Positions 49,209-60,381 of a stretch of DNA of 64,000 nt are shown piece after piece; the first letter of the stretch is position 1; the number at the start of each line of letters is the position of its first letter. A model generated the notes under the pieces. That model had not been told where the DNA came from and ran no database searches. It worked only from the letters and a program-made list of their open reading frames with translations. Origin of the DNA: Nitrosomonadales bacterium (GTDB lineage: Bacteria > Pseudomonadota > Gammaproteobacteria > Burkholderiales > Gallionellaceae); NCBI GenBank assembly GCA_016208015.1, contig JACQYW010000005.1:1-64000 (forward strand), given 5' to 3'. The position numbers and the translations under genes are program-made.

Positions 49209-50033
49209 ATGGCGAACCAGCCCGAGATCACCAACATGGCCCTGTTCTGCGATTTCGAGAACGTGGCGCTGGGCGTGCGCGACGCCAAGTACGCGCAGTT
49301 CGACATCAAAAAAGTGCTGGAACGCCTGCTGCTCAAAGGCAGCATCGTGGTCAAGAAAGCCTATTGCGACTGGGACCGCTACAAGGAATTCAAGGCCACC
49401 ATGCATGAAGCCGCTTTTGAATTAATTGAAATCCCGCATGTGCGCCAGTCCGGCAAAAACTCCGCCGACATCCGCATGGTCGTCGATGCACTCGACCTCT
49501 GCTACACCAAATCGCACGTCGACACTTTCGTCATCATCAGCGGCGATTCGGATTTCTCCCCGCTGGTCTCCAAGCTGCGCGAGAACAACAAATACGTCAT
49601 CGGCATCGGCGTGAAGGATTCAACTTCCGACCTGCTCAGCGCCAACTGCGACGAGTTCATTTTCTACGACGACCTGGTGCGCGTGCAGGAAGCCAAGAAG
49701 AAACAGGCCGCCAAGAAAGCGCCTGCCAAGGTGAAAGCTGAAACAGCAAAGCCCGCTGCGGCAAAGAGCGAGGACGACAAGAAGCAGGAGGCCATGGACT
49801 TCCTGGTCGAAACCGTCGAAGGCCTCATCTCCGAGCGCGGCTCCGACGAAAAACTCTGGGGCTCCATGGTCAAACCCACCATGCAACGCCGCAAACCCGG
49901 CTTCAATGAGTCGTATTATGGCTACCGCTCATTCAAGGAATTGATCGAGGATGCGCAGAAGCACAAGTTGGTCGTGCTGGTGAAGGATGAGAAGTCGGGG
50001 CAGTACACCATCCGGTTACCTGTAGCAGACTGA
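49209..50033 (+). CDS. NYN-domain putative ribonuclease with C-terminal OST-HTH/LOTUS domain
   Basis: 274 residues. The N-terminal PIN-like NYN domain (about 5-150) has acidic active-site residues in LFCDFENVALG, SADIRMVVDALDL and VIISGDSDFSPLVSKL. A Lys/Ala-rich linker (KKKQAAKKAPAKVKAE) follows, then a C-terminal winged-helix LOTUS-like domain (SERGSDEKLWGSMVKPTMQRRKPGFNESYYGYRSFKELIEDA). The combination is typical of putative RNA-processing or RNA-degrading enzymes of unknown target. GGGGGAG precedes the ATG at 49209. It sits between two toxin-antitoxin modules. Confidence 0.85.
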   Translation: MANQPEITNMALFCDFENVALGVRDAKYAQFDIKKVLERLLLKGSIVVKKAYCDWDRYKEFKATMHEAAFELIEIPHVRQSGKNSADIRMVVDALDLCYTKSHVDTFVIISGDSDFSPLVSKLRENNKYVIGIGVKDSTSDLLSANCDEFIFYDDLVRVQEAKKKQAAKKAPAKVKAETAKPAAAKSEDDKKQEAMDFLVETVEGLISERGSDEKLWGSMVKPTMQRRKPGFNESYYGYRSFKELIEDAQKHKLVVLVKDEKSGQYTIRLPVAD

Positions 50034-50084
50034 CCCGGAATATTTGGGAGCGCAATTCCTTCCTGGTTTGCGCAGATTGATGCG

Positions 50085-50104
50085 TAGTATCAGATAAGAT
50101 ACTA
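50085..50104. promoter_or_regulatory. Operator-like palindrome before hicA
   Basis: TAGTATC-AGATAA-GATACTA, a perfect seven-base inverted repeat, ends seven bases before the hicA ATG. It overlaps a possible TTGATG-17-TACTAT promoter. HicB-type antitoxins bind such sites to autoregulate. Confidence 0.55.
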
Positions 50105-50111
50105 TTCACCC

Positions 50112-50357
50112 ATGAACAAGCGAGCCAAGTTACTCGATGCCATGCATAACAACCCACGGGATTGGCGCATCGACGACTTGCTGGTTGTGGCCAAGCAGTT
50201 CGACATCGAATGCCGGAACAGCGGCGGAAGCCATCACGTATTTGGCTTTCCCGGTGTGGAAATGGATGTCACCGTGCCCGCACATCGTCCTGTCAAACCT
50301 GTGTATATCCGCCAGTTTCTGTCGCTGGTGGATGCTGTGAAGGAGTTGAAGAAATGA
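50112..50357 (+). CDS. hicA: HicA-type mRNA interferase toxin
   Basis: 81 residues. The dsRBD-like HicA fold is suggested by IDDLLVVAKQFDIECRNSGGSHHVFGFPG, with the catalytic His in SHHVF, and VPAHRPVKPVYIRQFLSLVDAV. HicA cleaves mRNA independently of ribosomes. Toxin-first order, with its stop overlapping hicB by ATGA, is usual for the family. Confidence 0.85.
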   Translation: MNKRAKLLDAMHNNPRDWRIDDLLVVAKQFDIECRNSGGSHHVFGFPGVEMDVTVPAHRPVKPVYIRQFLSLVDAVKELKK

Positions 50358-50761
50358 CCACCGCTACCGTCAAAAAAATCAAAAGCGTCAAGTCGCCATA
50401 TCCGTTCGAGGCGTATTCCCACATCATCAGCCAGCTTCCGAAGGAAGACGGCGGCGGATTCTTGATCACCTTTCCCGATCTTTCCGGCTGTATGTCGGAT
50501 GGTGCGACCGAAGCCGAGGCGGTTGCCAACGGCAGGGACGCGTTCAAGGCATGGGTGTCCGCGCGCAAAGATACCGGCAAAGAAATTCCCGCACCCTTCT
50601 ATCGCCCCGACACCGTGCCGGAAGTATCGGGCAAGTTCGTTACGCGCCTGCCCAAATCCGTTCACGCAAAATTAGCTGAACGTGCCAAGGCAGAAGGAGT
50701 CAGTTTGAACACGCTGGTACTGGCCTATGTGGCAGAAGGGCTGGGGCGGAAGGCGGTGTAA
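50354..50761 (+). CDS. hicB: HicB-type antitoxin
   Basis: 135 residues. The N-terminal HicB fold (about 20-80) has YSHIISQLPKEDGGGFLITFPDLSGCMSDGATEAEAVANGRDAF. The C-terminal ribbon-helix-helix segment (KFVTRLPKSVHAKLAERAKAEGVSLNTLVLAYVAEGL) would bind the operator upstream of hicA. It starts on the ATGA overlap with hicA. Confidence 0.88.
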   Translation: MTTATVKKIKSVKSPYPFEAYSHIISQLPKEDGGGFLITFPDLSGCMSDGATEAEAVANGRDAFKAWVSARKDTGKEIPAPFYRPDTVPEVSGKFVTRLPKSVHAKLAERAKAEGVSLNTLVLAYVAEGLGRKAV

Positions 50762-50866
50762 AGCCGCCGGTCTGTTTGCGATGCCAACAGCCAAGCAGGG
50801 TGGGCACGTTATAGTGCCCACGCGGAGATCGGGAGTAAGTTCATAAACAACCCGCCCGCCCTCAAA

Positions 50867-50875
50867 TGCTATAAT
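50867..50875 (+). promoter_or_regulatory. Extended -10 promoter of argS
   Basis: TG-C-TATAAT, a perfect extended -10 element, lies 27 bases before the argS ATG. The -35 region is weak. Confidence 0.6.
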
Positions 50876-50902
50876 CCGCGCCTCTTTTGAAGGCGTAAAG
50901 CA

Positions 50903-52579
50903 ATGTCCGCAGTCCTGAATTTCAAATCCCATCTGACCGATCTGTTCGCGCAGGCTTTGCGCGAGGTAGCACCCGACCATGTCGGCGCGACCGTCCTGAT
51001 CGAGCGTCCCAAGCAGGCCTCGCACGGCGATTACGCATGCAACTTGGCGATGCAGCTGGCCAAACCCCTGCGCAAATCGCCGCGCGACATCGCCAATGCG
51101 TTGATCGCTGCGTTGCCCAAGTCCGACGTCATCGAAAAAGTCGAGATCGCGGGCGCGGGCTTCATCAACGTGTTCATCACCACTTCCGCCAAACAGGACG
51201 TGGTGCATGGCGTCTTGCAGGCGGGTGCGGGTTATGGCCATGTGCATGTCGGCTCCGGACGCAAGGTGGGCGTGGAGTTCGTCTCCGCCAATCCGACCGG
51301 CCCGTTGCATGTCGGTCACGGGCGCGGTGCGGCAGTGGGCGATTGCTTGTGCAACGTGCTGCATGCGGCGGGCTGGAACGTGACGCGCGAGTTCTACTAC
51401 AACGACGCGGGAGCGCAGATCGACAACCTGACCTTGTCGGTGCAGCTGCGCTGCAAGGGCATCACGCCGGACGATCCGTCCTGGCCGGAATCGGGCTATC
51501 GCGGTGACTACATCATGGATGTGGCGCGCAGCTACATGGCGAAGGAAACCGTCGAAGCCGACGACCAGCACATCACCGGCAAGGGCGATGCGGACGATGC
51601 CGAGGCCATACGCCATTTTGCCGTGGCCTATCTGCGCCGCGAACAGGATCTGGACCTGCGCGCCTTCGAGGTGGAGTTTGACGTGTTCTCGCTGGAGTCC
51701 GCGCTGTATACCGACGGCAAGGTGGAAGAGACGGTGAAGAAGCTCATCGCCAGCGGCCACACTTATGAGCAGGACGACGCGCTGTGGCTGCGCACCACCG
51801 ATTTCGGCGACGACAAGGACCGCGTGATGCGCAAGAGCGACGGCGGCTACACCTATTTCGTGCCGGACGTCGCCTATCATCTGGAAAAATGGAAGCGCGG
51901 TTTCGTGCGCGTCATCAACGAGCAGGGTTCTGACCACCACTCCACCATCACCCGTGTGCGTGCCGGCTTGCAGGCGCTGGATGCGGGTATCCCCAAGGGT
52001 TGGCCGGACTATGTGCTGCACCAGATGGTGACGGTGTTGAAGAACGGCGAAGAGGTGAAGATCTCCAAGCGCGCGGGCAGCTATGTCACGCTGCGCGACC
52101 TCATCGACGAAGTGGGCTGCGATGCCACGCGCTATTTCCTCGCCGCGCGGCATCCCGACTCGCAGCTGGTGTTCGATATCGACTTGGCGAAATCGCAGAG
52201 CAACGACAACCCGGTGTACTACATCCAGTACGCCCACGCGCGCATCAGCACAGTGCTGGCGCAATGGGGCGGCGACAGGCTGGCATTGCTGCACGCCGAT
52301 ATGAGCGTGCTGGACAGCGAATACGAAACCGCTGTACTGCAGCGCATGATCGATTACCCGCAGGTGATCGAGACGGCGGCGGAAGACCTCGCACCGCACC
52401 AGGTTGCTTTCTACCTCAAAGAATTGGCAGCCGATTTTCACAGCTACTATAATGCCTCGCGCTTTCTGGTCGAGGACGGGCGCATCAAGCTGGCGCGGCT
52501 GGCGCTGATCGCGGCGGTGGCACAGGTGATCAAGAACGGCTTGGCGCTGCTCGGTGTGAGCGCGCCGGAAAAAATGTGA
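50903..52579 (+). CDS. argS: Arginyl-tRNA synthetase
   Basis: Charges tRNA-Arg. 558 residues of class I synthetase: N-terminal additional domain ([18 protein letters not shown]), HIGH motif in [25 protein letters not shown]-like motif [16 protein letters not shown], and the C-terminal anticodon-binding DALR domain ([19 protein letters not shown]...[21 protein letters not shown]). Cytoplasmic. Followed 16 bases later by a SPOR-domain gene. Confidence 0.96.
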   Translation: MSAVLNFKSHLTDLFAQALREVAPDHVGATVLIERPKQASHGDYACNLAMQLAKPLRKSPRDIANALIAALPKSDVIEKVEIAGAGFINVFITTSAKQDVVHGVLQAGAGYGHVHVGSGRKVGVEFVSANPTGPLHVGHGRGAAVGDCLCNVLHAAGWNVTREFYYNDAGAQIDNLTLSVQLRCKGITPDDPSWPESGYRGDYIMDVARSYMAKETVEADDQHITGKGDADDAEAIRHFAVAYLRREQDLDLRAFEVEFDVFSLESALYTDGKVEETVKKLIASGHTYEQDDALWLRTTDFGDDKDRVMRKSDGGYTYFVPDVAYHLEKWKRGFVRVINEQGSDHHSTITRVRAGLQALDAGIPKGWPDYVLHQMVTVLKNGEEVKISKRAGSYVTLRDLIDEVGCDATRYFLAARHPDSQLVFDIDLAKSQSNDNPVYYIQYAHARISTVLAQWGGDRLALLHADMSVLDSEYETAVLQRMIDYPQVIETAAEDLAPHQVAFYLKELAADFHSYYNASRFLVEDGRIKLARLALIAAVAQVIKNGLALLGVSAPEKM

Positions 52580-52595
52580 AGCGAAGGGTGGCGAA

Positions 52596-53147
52596 ATGAG
52601 CGGCGAAAAATCCAAGGTAGTGGCGGGCGTGGTGATCGGTATGGTGCTGGGCATAACGATCGCCGGCGGTGTCGCGTGGTACGTCGTCAACAAGAACCCG
52701 TCCGAATTCACCAGCAGGGAAAAAGCCAAACCGGTTCCGCCCGTCGCGGCGCTTCCGGCGAGCGCGCCCGTTGCGGCGCCGGCATCGGGCGTGGCCGAGA
52801 CCAAGCAGCACTTCGAGTTCTATAAAGTGCTGACCGACAAATCGGACAGCACGGTGCGCAAGACGACCCCGCCGAAACCGAAGCCGCAGCCTGCCCAACA
52901 GGCGAGTACCGCGCAGGATATGTACTTCGTGCAGGCAGGTTCTTTCCAGAACGTGGGCGACGCGGAGAAACTAAAAGCCAAACTCGCGTTCTCAGGCTTC
53001 GAGGCGGCCATCCAGACCGCGACCATCCCGGATAAAGGGGTATGGTACCGCGTGCGACTCGGCCCGTATAACGGCAGCGAAGCGGGCAAGACCATCATCG
53101 CGTTGAAACAGAACGGCATCATCGCCACCCAGGTACATGCCCAGTGA
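52596..53147 (+). CDS. SPOR-domain membrane protein (FtsN-like)
   Basis: 183 residues: a short cytoplasmic tail, one membrane helix (VVAGVVIGMVLGITIAGGVAWYVV), a periplasmic Pro/Ala-rich linker (about 45-105) and a C-terminal SPOR domain (MYFVQAGSFQNVGDAEKLKAKLAFSGFEAAIQT...WYRVRLGPYNG). SPOR domains bind denuded glycan at the septum. The argS-SPOR-dsbA order is common in betaproteobacteria. A division role is inferred. Confidence 0.9.
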   Translation: MSGEKSKVVAGVVIGMVLGITIAGGVAWYVVNKNPSEFTSREKAKPVPPVAALPASAPVAAPASGVAETKQHFEFYKVLTDKSDSTVRKTTPPKPKPQPAQQASTAQDMYFVQAGSFQNVGDAEKLKAKLAFSGFEAAIQTATIPDKGVWYRVRLGPYNGSEAGKTIIALKQNGIIATQVHAQ

Positions 53148-53178
53148 ATGGGCGCAGTGAATCGATAAGGAGAAGAGC

Positions 53179-53802
53179 ATGAGATTGACCAGGCAACTTT
53201 TTGCGGCGTTGGCATTGTTGTGTGCGATCCAGGTGCAAGCCGGGGACTTTGGAAGTGCGGGTTACAAGGTGCTGAATCCGCCGCAGCCGGTGAGCAGCGG
53301 CAATAAGGTCGAGGTGATCGAGTTCTTCTTCTACGAGTGTTCGCACTGCGACGATCTGCAAGGTCCCTTGGCCGCATGGGAAAAGCAGAAACCGAAAGAT
53401 GTCGAACTGCAGATGGTGCCGGTCATCTTCCGTGAAACGCTGGAGCCGATGGCGCGCACCTATTACGCGCTGGAAGCGATGGGCGAGATCAAGCGCCTGC
53501 ATCACTCGTTCTTCGACGCGATGCACAGGAAGGGCGTCGACCTGAGAGATGAAGCGAAGATCACCGACTTCGTGGCGAAGAACGGCGTGGACAGGGCGAA
53601 ATTCAGCGCTGCATACAACTCCTTCTCCATCGCCAGCAAGCTGAACCGCAGCAACCAGCTGGTGAACAGCTACCGGGTCATGGGTACGCCGACCATCGCG
53701 GTCGACGGCAAGTACATCATCACCGGTTTGCACCCGGAAGATACCGTCCGCGTGCTGGATGAGGTCATCAAGATCGCCCGCAAGGAACGCAGCAAGCATT
53801 GA
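53179..53802 (+). CDS. dsbA: Thiol:disulfide interchange protein DsbA
   Basis: Periplasmic oxidant that introduces disulfides. 207 residues: signal peptide ending VQA, thioredoxin fold with EFFFYECSHCDDL (active site C54-S-H-C57), the helical insert (RTYYALEAMGEIKRLHHSFFDAMH) and cis-Pro loop MGTPTIAVDGKY. The CSHC pair differs from the CPHC of E. coli, a common variant in related proteins. The stop overlaps the next gene as TGATG. Confidence 0.93.
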   Translation: MRLTRQLFAALALLCAIQVQAGDFGSAGYKVLNPPQPVSSGNKVEVIEFFFYECSHCDDLQGPLAAWEKQKPKDVELQMVPVIFRETLEPMARTYYALEAMGEIKRLHHSFFDAMHRKGVDLRDEAKITDFVAKNGVDRAKFSAAYNSFSIASKLNRSNQLVNSYRVMGTPTIAVDGKYIITGLHPEDTVRVLDEVIKIARKERSKH

Positions 53803-54566
53803 TGAAAGTCGTCGTATCCGGCGCGTCAAGCGGCATCGGTCTCGCCCTCGCGCGCCATTATCTTGAGCGTGGTGCCACCGTCGCCGCCTTCGCCCGCCGT
53901 GGCGAACTCCTGCAAGCCCTGGCGGCGGATTTTCCCGAAAAAGTATTCTGTTACACACTCGATGTGCGCGATGCACCAGCCCTCCAGCGCGCAGCCGGTG
54001 ACTTCATGGCGCGCATCGGCGTGCCCGACATCGTCATCGCCAACGCGGGCGTGAGCCGCGGCACGCTCACCGAATATGTCGAGGACGAGGAAGTGTTCCA
54101 GAACGTGATGGACATCAACGTGCTCGGCATGGTGAAGACCTTCCAGCCATTCATCACGGCGATGCGAGATGCTAAACAAGGGACGCTGGTCGGCATCGCC
54201 AGCGTGGCCGGCTTCCGCGGCCTGCCCGGCTCCGGTGCCTACTCCGCCTCCAAGGCGGCCGCGATCTCCTACATGGAAAGTCTGCGCGTCGAGTTATACG
54301 GCAGTGGTGTGAAAGCGGTGACCCTCTGTCCCGGCTACATCAGGACACCGATGACCGACATCAATACCTATCCGATGCCGTTCATTCTGGATGCCGACGA
54401 CGCGGCGGGGCGCATGGCGCGCGTCATCGCGCGCGGCACTTCTTTCGCCGTGGTGCCCTGGCAGATGGGGTTGGTGGGATGGGTGATGAGGCGCCTGCCG
54501 AACTGGTTGTATGACCTTGCGTTCAGCAAAGCGCCGCACAAATCCAGAACCGTGAAGCTGGATTAG
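53802..54566 (+). CDS. Short-chain dehydrogenase/reductase
   Basis: 254 residues of the classical SDR type: nucleotide loop [20 protein letters not shown] (residues 6-13), NAG in [10 protein letters not shown], Ser in [23 protein letters not shown] with the YxxxK catalytic pair, and CPGYIRTPM. The C-terminus carries a hydrophobic-basic extension ([20 protein letters not shown]) suggesting membrane association. The substrate is unknown. The ATG at 53802 is preferred to a TTG three bases upstream. Its stop overlaps the convergent gatB stop by a few bases. Confidence 0.88.
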   Translation: MKVVVSGASSGIGLALARHYLERGATVAAFARRGELLQALAADFPEKVFCYTLDVRDAPALQRAAGDFMARIGVPDIVIANAGVSRGTLTEYVEDEEVFQNVMDINVLGMVKTFQPFITAMRDAKQGTLVGIASVAGFRGLPGSGAYSASKAAAISYMESLRVELYGSGVKAVTLCPGYIRTPMTDINTYPMPFILDADDAAGRMARVIARGTSFAVVPWQMGLVGWVMRRLPNWLYDLAFSKAPHKSRTVKLD

Positions 54567-56026
54567 CCTTCCAGCTTCTTCTTCAGGATATCGTTCAACT
54601 GCGCCGGGTTGGCTTTTCCCTTGCTCGCCTTCATGGCGAGACCGACGAAGAAGCCGAACAATTTGTCCTTGCCACTACGGTATTCCGCGACCTTGTCCGC
54701 GTTGTCCGCGATGATCTCATCCACCAGCGCTTCGATCGCGCCGGAATCCGACACCTGCTTCAATCCCTTGGCTTCGATGACCGCATCCGCGTCACCGCCT
54801 TCCGCCCACATGGTGCGGAACACTTCTTTCGCCCCCGAGTTGGAGATGGTGCCGTCGGCGATGCGCTGCAACATGCCGCCGAGTTGCCGGGCAGTGATTG
54901 GGCATTGCGCCATGTCCAAGCCGTCGCGGTTCAACTGCGCGCTCACTTCGCCCATGATCCAGTTGGCGCACATCTTGGCATCCTTGGGTACGGCGGCCAG
55001 CACGGTCTCGAAGAAGTCGGCCATCTCGCGCGATGCGGTGAGGAAACGAATATCGGAAGATGACAGTCCGCTGTCTCCACCGAGTTCGATCATGAAACGT
55101 GCATATTTTTGCTGTTGTAATTCCGGCAGCATAGCGCGTACCTGTTCGATCCACTCCGAAGAAATCTCCAGCGGCAACAAGTCGGGATCGGGGAAGTAAC
55201 GGTAGTCGTGCGCGTCTTCCTTGCTGCGCATGGCGCGCGTTTCGCCGGTGTCGGGATTGAACAGGATGGTCGCCTGGTGCACCTTGCCGCCGTTCTCGAT
55301 CGTGTCGATCTGCCATTGCACTTCGTAGTCGATGGCCTGCTGCATGAACTTGAACGAGTTGAGATTCTTGATCTCGCGCCGTGTGCCCAGCGGCTGGCCG
55401 GGCTTGCGCACCGACACATTCACGTCGCAACGGAACGAACCTTCCTGCATGTTGCCATCGCAGATGCCGATCCAGCGCACCAGTGTGTGCAGTGTCTTGG
55501 CGTAGGCCACCGCTTCGGCGGCGGAACTCATATCCGGCTCGGAAACGATCTCCAGCAGCGGCGTACCGGCACGGTTGAGGTCGATGCCGGTCATGCCGTG
55601 GAAGTCGCCGTGCATGGATTTGCCCGCGTCTTCTTCCAGATGGGCGCGCGTGATGCGCACCGTTTTCTCGTAGGGTTTTGCGTTACCCGAAAGCGGCTCG
55701 ACCTGGATGGTCAGCGCGCCTTGCCCGACCACCGGCAGGTCGAACTGGCTGATCTGGTAGCCCTTGGGCAGATCGGGGTAGAAGTAGTTCTTGCGCGCGA
55801 ACACCGAGCGAGGCGCGATATGCGAGCCGGTGGCCAGCCCGAACTTGATCGCGCGCTCGACCGCGCCCTTGTTCAGCACCGGCAACACGCCGGGCAGCGC
55901 GATGCTCACCGCATCGGCCTGCGTGTTCGGCTCTGCGCCGAACGCCGTTGATGCACCGGAGAAGATTTTTGTGTTGGTCGAGAGCTGGGTGTGCACTTCC
56001 AGCCCGATGACGATTTCCCAAGTCAT
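54563..56026 (-). CDS. gatB: Asp/Glu-tRNA amidotransferase subunit B
   Basis: Kinase/binding subunit of GatCAB, which converts mischarged Glu-tRNA-Gln or Asp-tRNA-Asn. 487 residues: [104 protein letters not shown] and the C-terminal YqeY-like tail ([24 protein letters not shown]). Last gene of gatCAB on the minus strand. Confidence 0.96.
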   Translation of the reverse strand: MTWEIVIGLEVHTQLSTNTKIFSGASTAFGAEPNTQADAVSIALPGVLPVLNKGAVERAIKFGLATGSHIAPRSVFARKNYFYPDLPKGYQISQFDLPVVGQGALTIQVEPLSGNAKPYEKTVRITRAHLEEDAGKSMHGDFHGMTGIDLNRAGTPLLEIVSEPDMSSAAEAVAYAKTLHTLVRWIGICDGNMQEGSFRCDVNVSVRKPGQPLGTRREIKNLNSFKFMQQAIDYEVQWQIDTIENGGKVHQATILFNPDTGETRAMRSKEDAHDYRYFPDPDLLPLEISSEWIEQVRAMLPELQQQKYARFMIELGGDSGLSSSDIRFLTASREMADFFETVLAAVPKDAKMCANWIMGEVSAQLNRDGLDMAQCPITARQLGGMLQRIADGTISNSGAKEVFRTMWAEGGDADAVIEAKGLKQVSDSGAIEALVDEIIADNADKVAEYRSGKDKLFGFFVGLAMKASKGKANPAQLNDILKKKLEG

Positions 56027-56049
56027 GTCTATGTCGATCCTTATGGCTT

Positions 56050-57504
56050 TTACAGCCCTTGCGGCGCGTGACTGTGCCAGTCGGTCGCCAGTTGGAATTG
56101 GTGCGCCACGTTCAGCATGCGCGCTTCGTCGAAATAGTTGCCGATGATCTGCAGACCCACCGGCATGTCGTTCGCGCCGAAGCCGCAGGGGATGGACATG
56201 CCGGGCAGACCGGCAAGGTTCACCGCGATGGTGTAGATGTCGGACAGGTACATCTGCACCGGATCATCACCCTTCTCGCCTAATTTGAAAGCTGTAGACG
56301 GCGAGGTCGGGCCCATGATCACGTCGCACTGTTTGTAGGCCTCGGTGAAATCCTGCGCGATCAGGCGGCGGATCTTCTGCGCCTGCAAGTAGTAGGCGTC
56401 GTAGTAGCCGTGGCTCAGCACGTAGGTGCCGATCATGATGCGGCGCTTAACTTCCGCACCGAAGCCCTGCGCGCGACTCTTCTCGTACATGTCGGCGAGG
56501 TCGCCGTACTCGGGAGCGCGGTAACCGTAGCGCACGCCGTCGAAGCGCGACAGGTTGCTGGATGCTTCCGCCGGGGCCAGCACGTAATACACCGGCACGG
56601 ACAGCTTTGAATTCGGCAGGCTGATCTCAACGATCGTCGCGCCGAGTTTCTTGTATTCGGCGATGGCCGCCTCGACCGCTTGCGCCACGTCGCTGCCCAT
56701 GCCTGCGGCGAAAAACTCCTTCGGCAGGCCGATGCGCAGGCCGGTCAGCGGCTTGTTCAGATCGCGCGTGTAATCTTCTTTCTCGCGTTGCAGCGAAGTG
56801 GAATCGCGCTCGTCGAACCCTGCCATCACGTTCAGCATCAGCGCGAGGTCTTCCGCGCTGCGGCCCATCGGTCCGGCCTGGTCCAGGCTGGAAGCGAAGG
56901 CGATCATGCCGTAACGCGAGCACACGCCGTAAGTGGGTTTCAGGCCGGAGATGCCGCATAAAGCCGCAGGCTGACGGATGGAACCGCCGGTGTCGGTGCC
57001 GGTTGCTGCCGCGCACAGCCGCGCCGCGACTGCAGCAGCTGTGCCGCCGGAAGAGCCGCCGGGCACGCGCGCCGTGTCCCAGGGGTTCTTCACCGGGCCG
57101 TAATGCGAAGTCTCGTTGGACGAGCCCATGGCGAATTCGTCCATGTTGGTCTTGCCGAGGTTGATCGCACCCGCGTTGTTGAATTGGGAAATGACATGCG
57201 CGTCGTAAGGCGAAACGAAATTGTGCAGCATCTTCGAGCCGCAAGTGGTCAGCCAGCCCTTGGCGCAGAAGATGTCCTTCTGCGCGATGGGGATGCCGGT
57301 CAGCGCCCCGACCTTGCCGGAGGCGAAGCGGGTGTCGGCCTCGCGTGCCTGCGCCAGCGACATCTCCGGGTTGACGGTGATGAAAGCGTTGAGCTTGGGG
57401 TTGAGCTGGGCGATACGGTCGAGGTAGCTCTGCGTCAGTTCGACGCTGGAGATCTTTTTGGCGCGCAGGGCGGCGCCCAGTTGGGTCAGGCTGGAATGGA
57501 TCAT
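56050..57504 (-). CDS. gatA: Asp/Glu-tRNA amidotransferase subunit A
   Basis: Amidase-signature glutaminase subunit that supplies ammonia to GatB. 484 residues with the catalytic triad K76 ([10 protein letters not shown]), S151 ([15 protein letters not shown]) and S175 ([16 protein letters not shown]), spaced as in known GatA. Downstream motifs [26 protein letters not shown] and GPTSPSTAF follow. It begins six bases after gatC. Confidence 0.96.
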   Translation of the reverse strand: MIHSSLTQLGAALRAKKISSVELTQSYLDRIAQLNPKLNAFITVNPEMSLAQAREADTRFASGKVGALTGIPIAQKDIFCAKGWLTTCGSKMLHNFVSPYDAHVISQFNNAGAINLGKTNMDEFAMGSSNETSHYGPVKNPWDTARVPGGSSGGTAAAVAARLCAAATGTDTGGSIRQPAALCGISGLKPTYGVCSRYGMIAFASSLDQAGPMGRSAEDLALMLNVMAGFDERDSTSLQREKEDYTRDLNKPLTGLRIGLPKEFFAAGMGSDVAQAVEAAIAEYKKLGATIVEISLPNSKLSVPVYYVLAPAEASSNLSRFDGVRYGYRAPEYGDLADMYEKSRAQGFGAEVKRRIMIGTYVLSHGYYDAYYLQAQKIRRLIAQDFTEAYKQCDVIMGPTSPSTAFKLGEKGDDPVQMYLSDIYTIAVNLAGLPGMSIPCGFGANDMPVGLQIIGNYFDEARMLNVAHQFQLATDWHSHAPQGL

Positions 57505-57509
57505 GGTGC

Positions 57510-57797
57510 TTACTCGATGACCTGCGGAACCAGGTACAGGCCCTGTTCCACCTGCGGGGCGACAGCCTGGAAGGCCTCGCGCTGGTCGGGTTCGGTGACC
57601 ATATCCTCGCGCAGGCGCTGTGCCAGGTCCTGGCTGTGCGACATGGGTTCAACGCCTTTGGTATCAACGGCCTGCATCTCGGCGATGAGCCCGAAGATGT
57701 TGTTCAATTGCGCCTGGGCGGCTTGGAGTTCCTGGTCGTTCATCGCCAGCCGTGCAAGGCGGGCGACTTTTTCGACATCGGCTAAACTTAGGGACAT
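57510..57797 (-). CDS. gatC: Asp/Glu-tRNA amidotransferase subunit C
   Basis: 95-residue belt subunit that stabilises GatA on Gat[48 protein letters not shown] and [19 protein letters not shown]. The ATG at 57797 is the family start; the frame is open 15 codons farther. First gene of the gat operon, divergent from mreB. Confidence 0.94.
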   Translation of the reverse strand: MSLSLADVEKVARLARLAMNDQELQAAQAQLNNIFGLIAEMQAVDTKGVEPMSHSQDLAQRLREDMVTEPDQREAFQAVAPQVEQGLYLVPQVIE

Positions 57798-57813
57798 AAA
57801 CGGGCTTAAAGCT

Positions 57814-57842
57814 TTATCAAATCGGGCGTGATAGGGTATCAT
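57814..57842 (+). promoter_or_regulatory. Promoter of the mre operon
   Basis: TTATCA (57814-57819), 17-base spacer and TATCAT (57837-57842), giving a start about 37 bases before the mreB ATG. It overlaps the gatC leader, so the two operons may compete. Confidence 0.5.
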
Positions 57843-57844
57843 AA

Positions 57845-58930
<1,086 letters not shown>

Positions 58931-58945
58931 TCGTACGGCGGCGAT

Positions 58946-59866
58946 TTGGACGATACCCGTACCCTTCGATTCTTTAATCGCGGCCCCAGTCCGGTCGTTC
59001 GTCTCATCTTCTTCTGCGTTCTCTCGCTACTGCTGCTGTTCGTCGATTCGCGCTACCGCTATCTGGAATCCTCGCGCAAAGTTCTGGCCGTGATGATCTA
59101 TCCGTTCCAGCGCCTGACCGCTTTACCGGGCGAGGCCGTGGGCAGCGTCACTGTCTATTTCGAGACGCAGGAACGATTGCTGACCGAGAACGAGCAGCTG
59201 CGCCAGCAGCATGACACCGATGCGGCGCAATTGTCCCAACTGCAGGCCATCCTGGCGGAGAACGCACAACTGCGCGTGTTGATGGACCTCAAGGAACGTG
59301 TCGACTATCCGATGCAGATGGCGGAGATCGTCTACGTCGAACGCGACATCTTCAAACGCAAGCTGTTCGTGAACAAGGGCTCGCAGGCCAATGTCATGCC
59401 CGGCCAGGTGGTGGTGGACGATTTCGGCGTGGTCGGCCAGGTCACCCGCACCTATCCGTGGTTGTCCGAGGTCACGCTGGTCACCGACAAGGACCACTCC
59501 GTACCGATACAGAACCAGCGCAGCGGACTGCGCGCGGTGGTGTTCGGTTCCGGCGACATCAACGAGATGGCGTTGCGTTACATGCCGGTGAGTGCCGATA
59601 TCGTCGAGGGCGATGTGCTGGTCACTTCGGGCATCGACGGTACCTATCCGCCCAATCTGCCGGTGGCCAAGGTCACCAGGGTCGAGCGCGATCCGGCTTA
59701 TCCTTTCGCGCGCATCACCTGCGAACCGTTGGCCGGTGTGGACAGGCACCGCGCCCTGATGATCGTGTCGGGACTGCCGCAATTGCCGGAACTTCCGGAA
59801 GTGGCGGTCGAATCGACTGCCGAGCAGGAACGTGCCAGGAAGAGATTCAAACGGAGGAAACCGTGA
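58946..59866 (+). CDS. mreC: Rod-shape protein MreC
   Basis: 306 residues. One membrane helix (VVRLIFFCVLSLLLLFVDS), a periplasmic coiled coil (ERLLTENEQLRQQHDTDAAQL) and the double beta-barrel MreC domain (AEIVYVERDIFKRKLFVNKG, VVDDFGVVGQVTRTYPWLSEVTLVTDKDHSVPI, ILVTSGIDGTYPPNLPVAKV-like segment DVLVTSGIDGTYPPNLPVAKV). It starts at TTG 58946; no ATG or GTG gives the membrane helix. A basic tail (RARKRFKRRKP) ends the protein, and its stop overlaps mreD as GTGA. Confidence 0.93.
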   Translation: MDDTRTLRFFNRGPSPVVRLIFFCVLSLLLLFVDSRYRYLESSRKVLAVMIYPFQRLTALPGEAVGSVTVYFETQERLLTENEQLRQQHDTDAAQLSQLQAILAENAQLRVLMDLKERVDYPMQMAEIVYVERDIFKRKLFVNKGSQANVMPGQVVVDDFGVVGQVTRTYPWLSEVTLVTDKDHSVPIQNQRSGLRAVVFGSGDINEMALRYMPVSADIVEGDVLVTSGIDGTYPPNLPVAKVTRVERDPAYPFARITCEPLAGVDRHRALMIVSGLPQLPELPEVAVESTAEQERARKRFKRRKP

Positions 59867-60381
59867 GCAACGGGTTTGCCAAAGACCAGGAATTCCTGCT
59901 GCCCGCCAGCACGGGCTTTATCGCCTTCAGCCTGTTCATCGCGGTGATGCTCAACTGGCTGCCCTGGAACGGCTGGGCATTGGCGTTGCGCCCCGATTTC
60001 GTGGCGCTGGTGCTGTTGTACTGGTGCACACACAAACCGCACCGGATCGGCATCGGCATCGCCTGGCTGGTCGGCATCTTCGCCGATGTGGCCGATGCCA
60101 GCCTGTTCGGGCAACACGCGCTGGCCTACTCGGTGCTGGCCTTCGGCGGCATCGTGCTGCATCGCCGCGTGCAGATGTTCGATCTGCGCCAGCAGTCTTT
60201 CCATGTTTTTCCGTTGCTGTTGCTGAGCTATGCGACGTATGCCGCAGTGCATTGGCAGGTGCGCGGTTTCGTGGCGTGGGAATATTTCCTCGGTGCGGGA
60301 GTGTCGGCTTTGCTGTGGACACCGATGACCCTGCTATTGCAAGCACTGCGCCGTCCGCGCCGTGATCCGAACGAACTATGA
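59863..60381 (+). CDS. mreD: Rod-shape protein MreD
   Basis: 172-residue polytopic membrane protein with about five membrane segments (STGFIAFSLFIAVMLNWLP, LRPDFVALVLLYWC, IGIGIAWLVGIFADVADASLFG, ALAYSVLAFGGIVLH, FPLLLLSYATYAAVHW). The motif RPDFVALVLLYW is typical of MreD. It starts at GTG 59863 on the mreC stop, with GGAGG five bases upstream. Its stop overlaps mrdA by ATGA. Confidence 0.92.
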   Translation: MSNGFAKDQEFLLPASTGFIAFSLFIAVMLNWLPWNGWALALRPDFVALVLLYWCTHKPHRIGIGIAWLVGIFADVADASLFGQHALAYSVLAFGGIVLHRRVQMFDLRQQSFHVFPLLLLSYATYAAVHWQVRGFVAWEYFLGAGVSALLWTPMTLLLQALRRPRRDPNEL

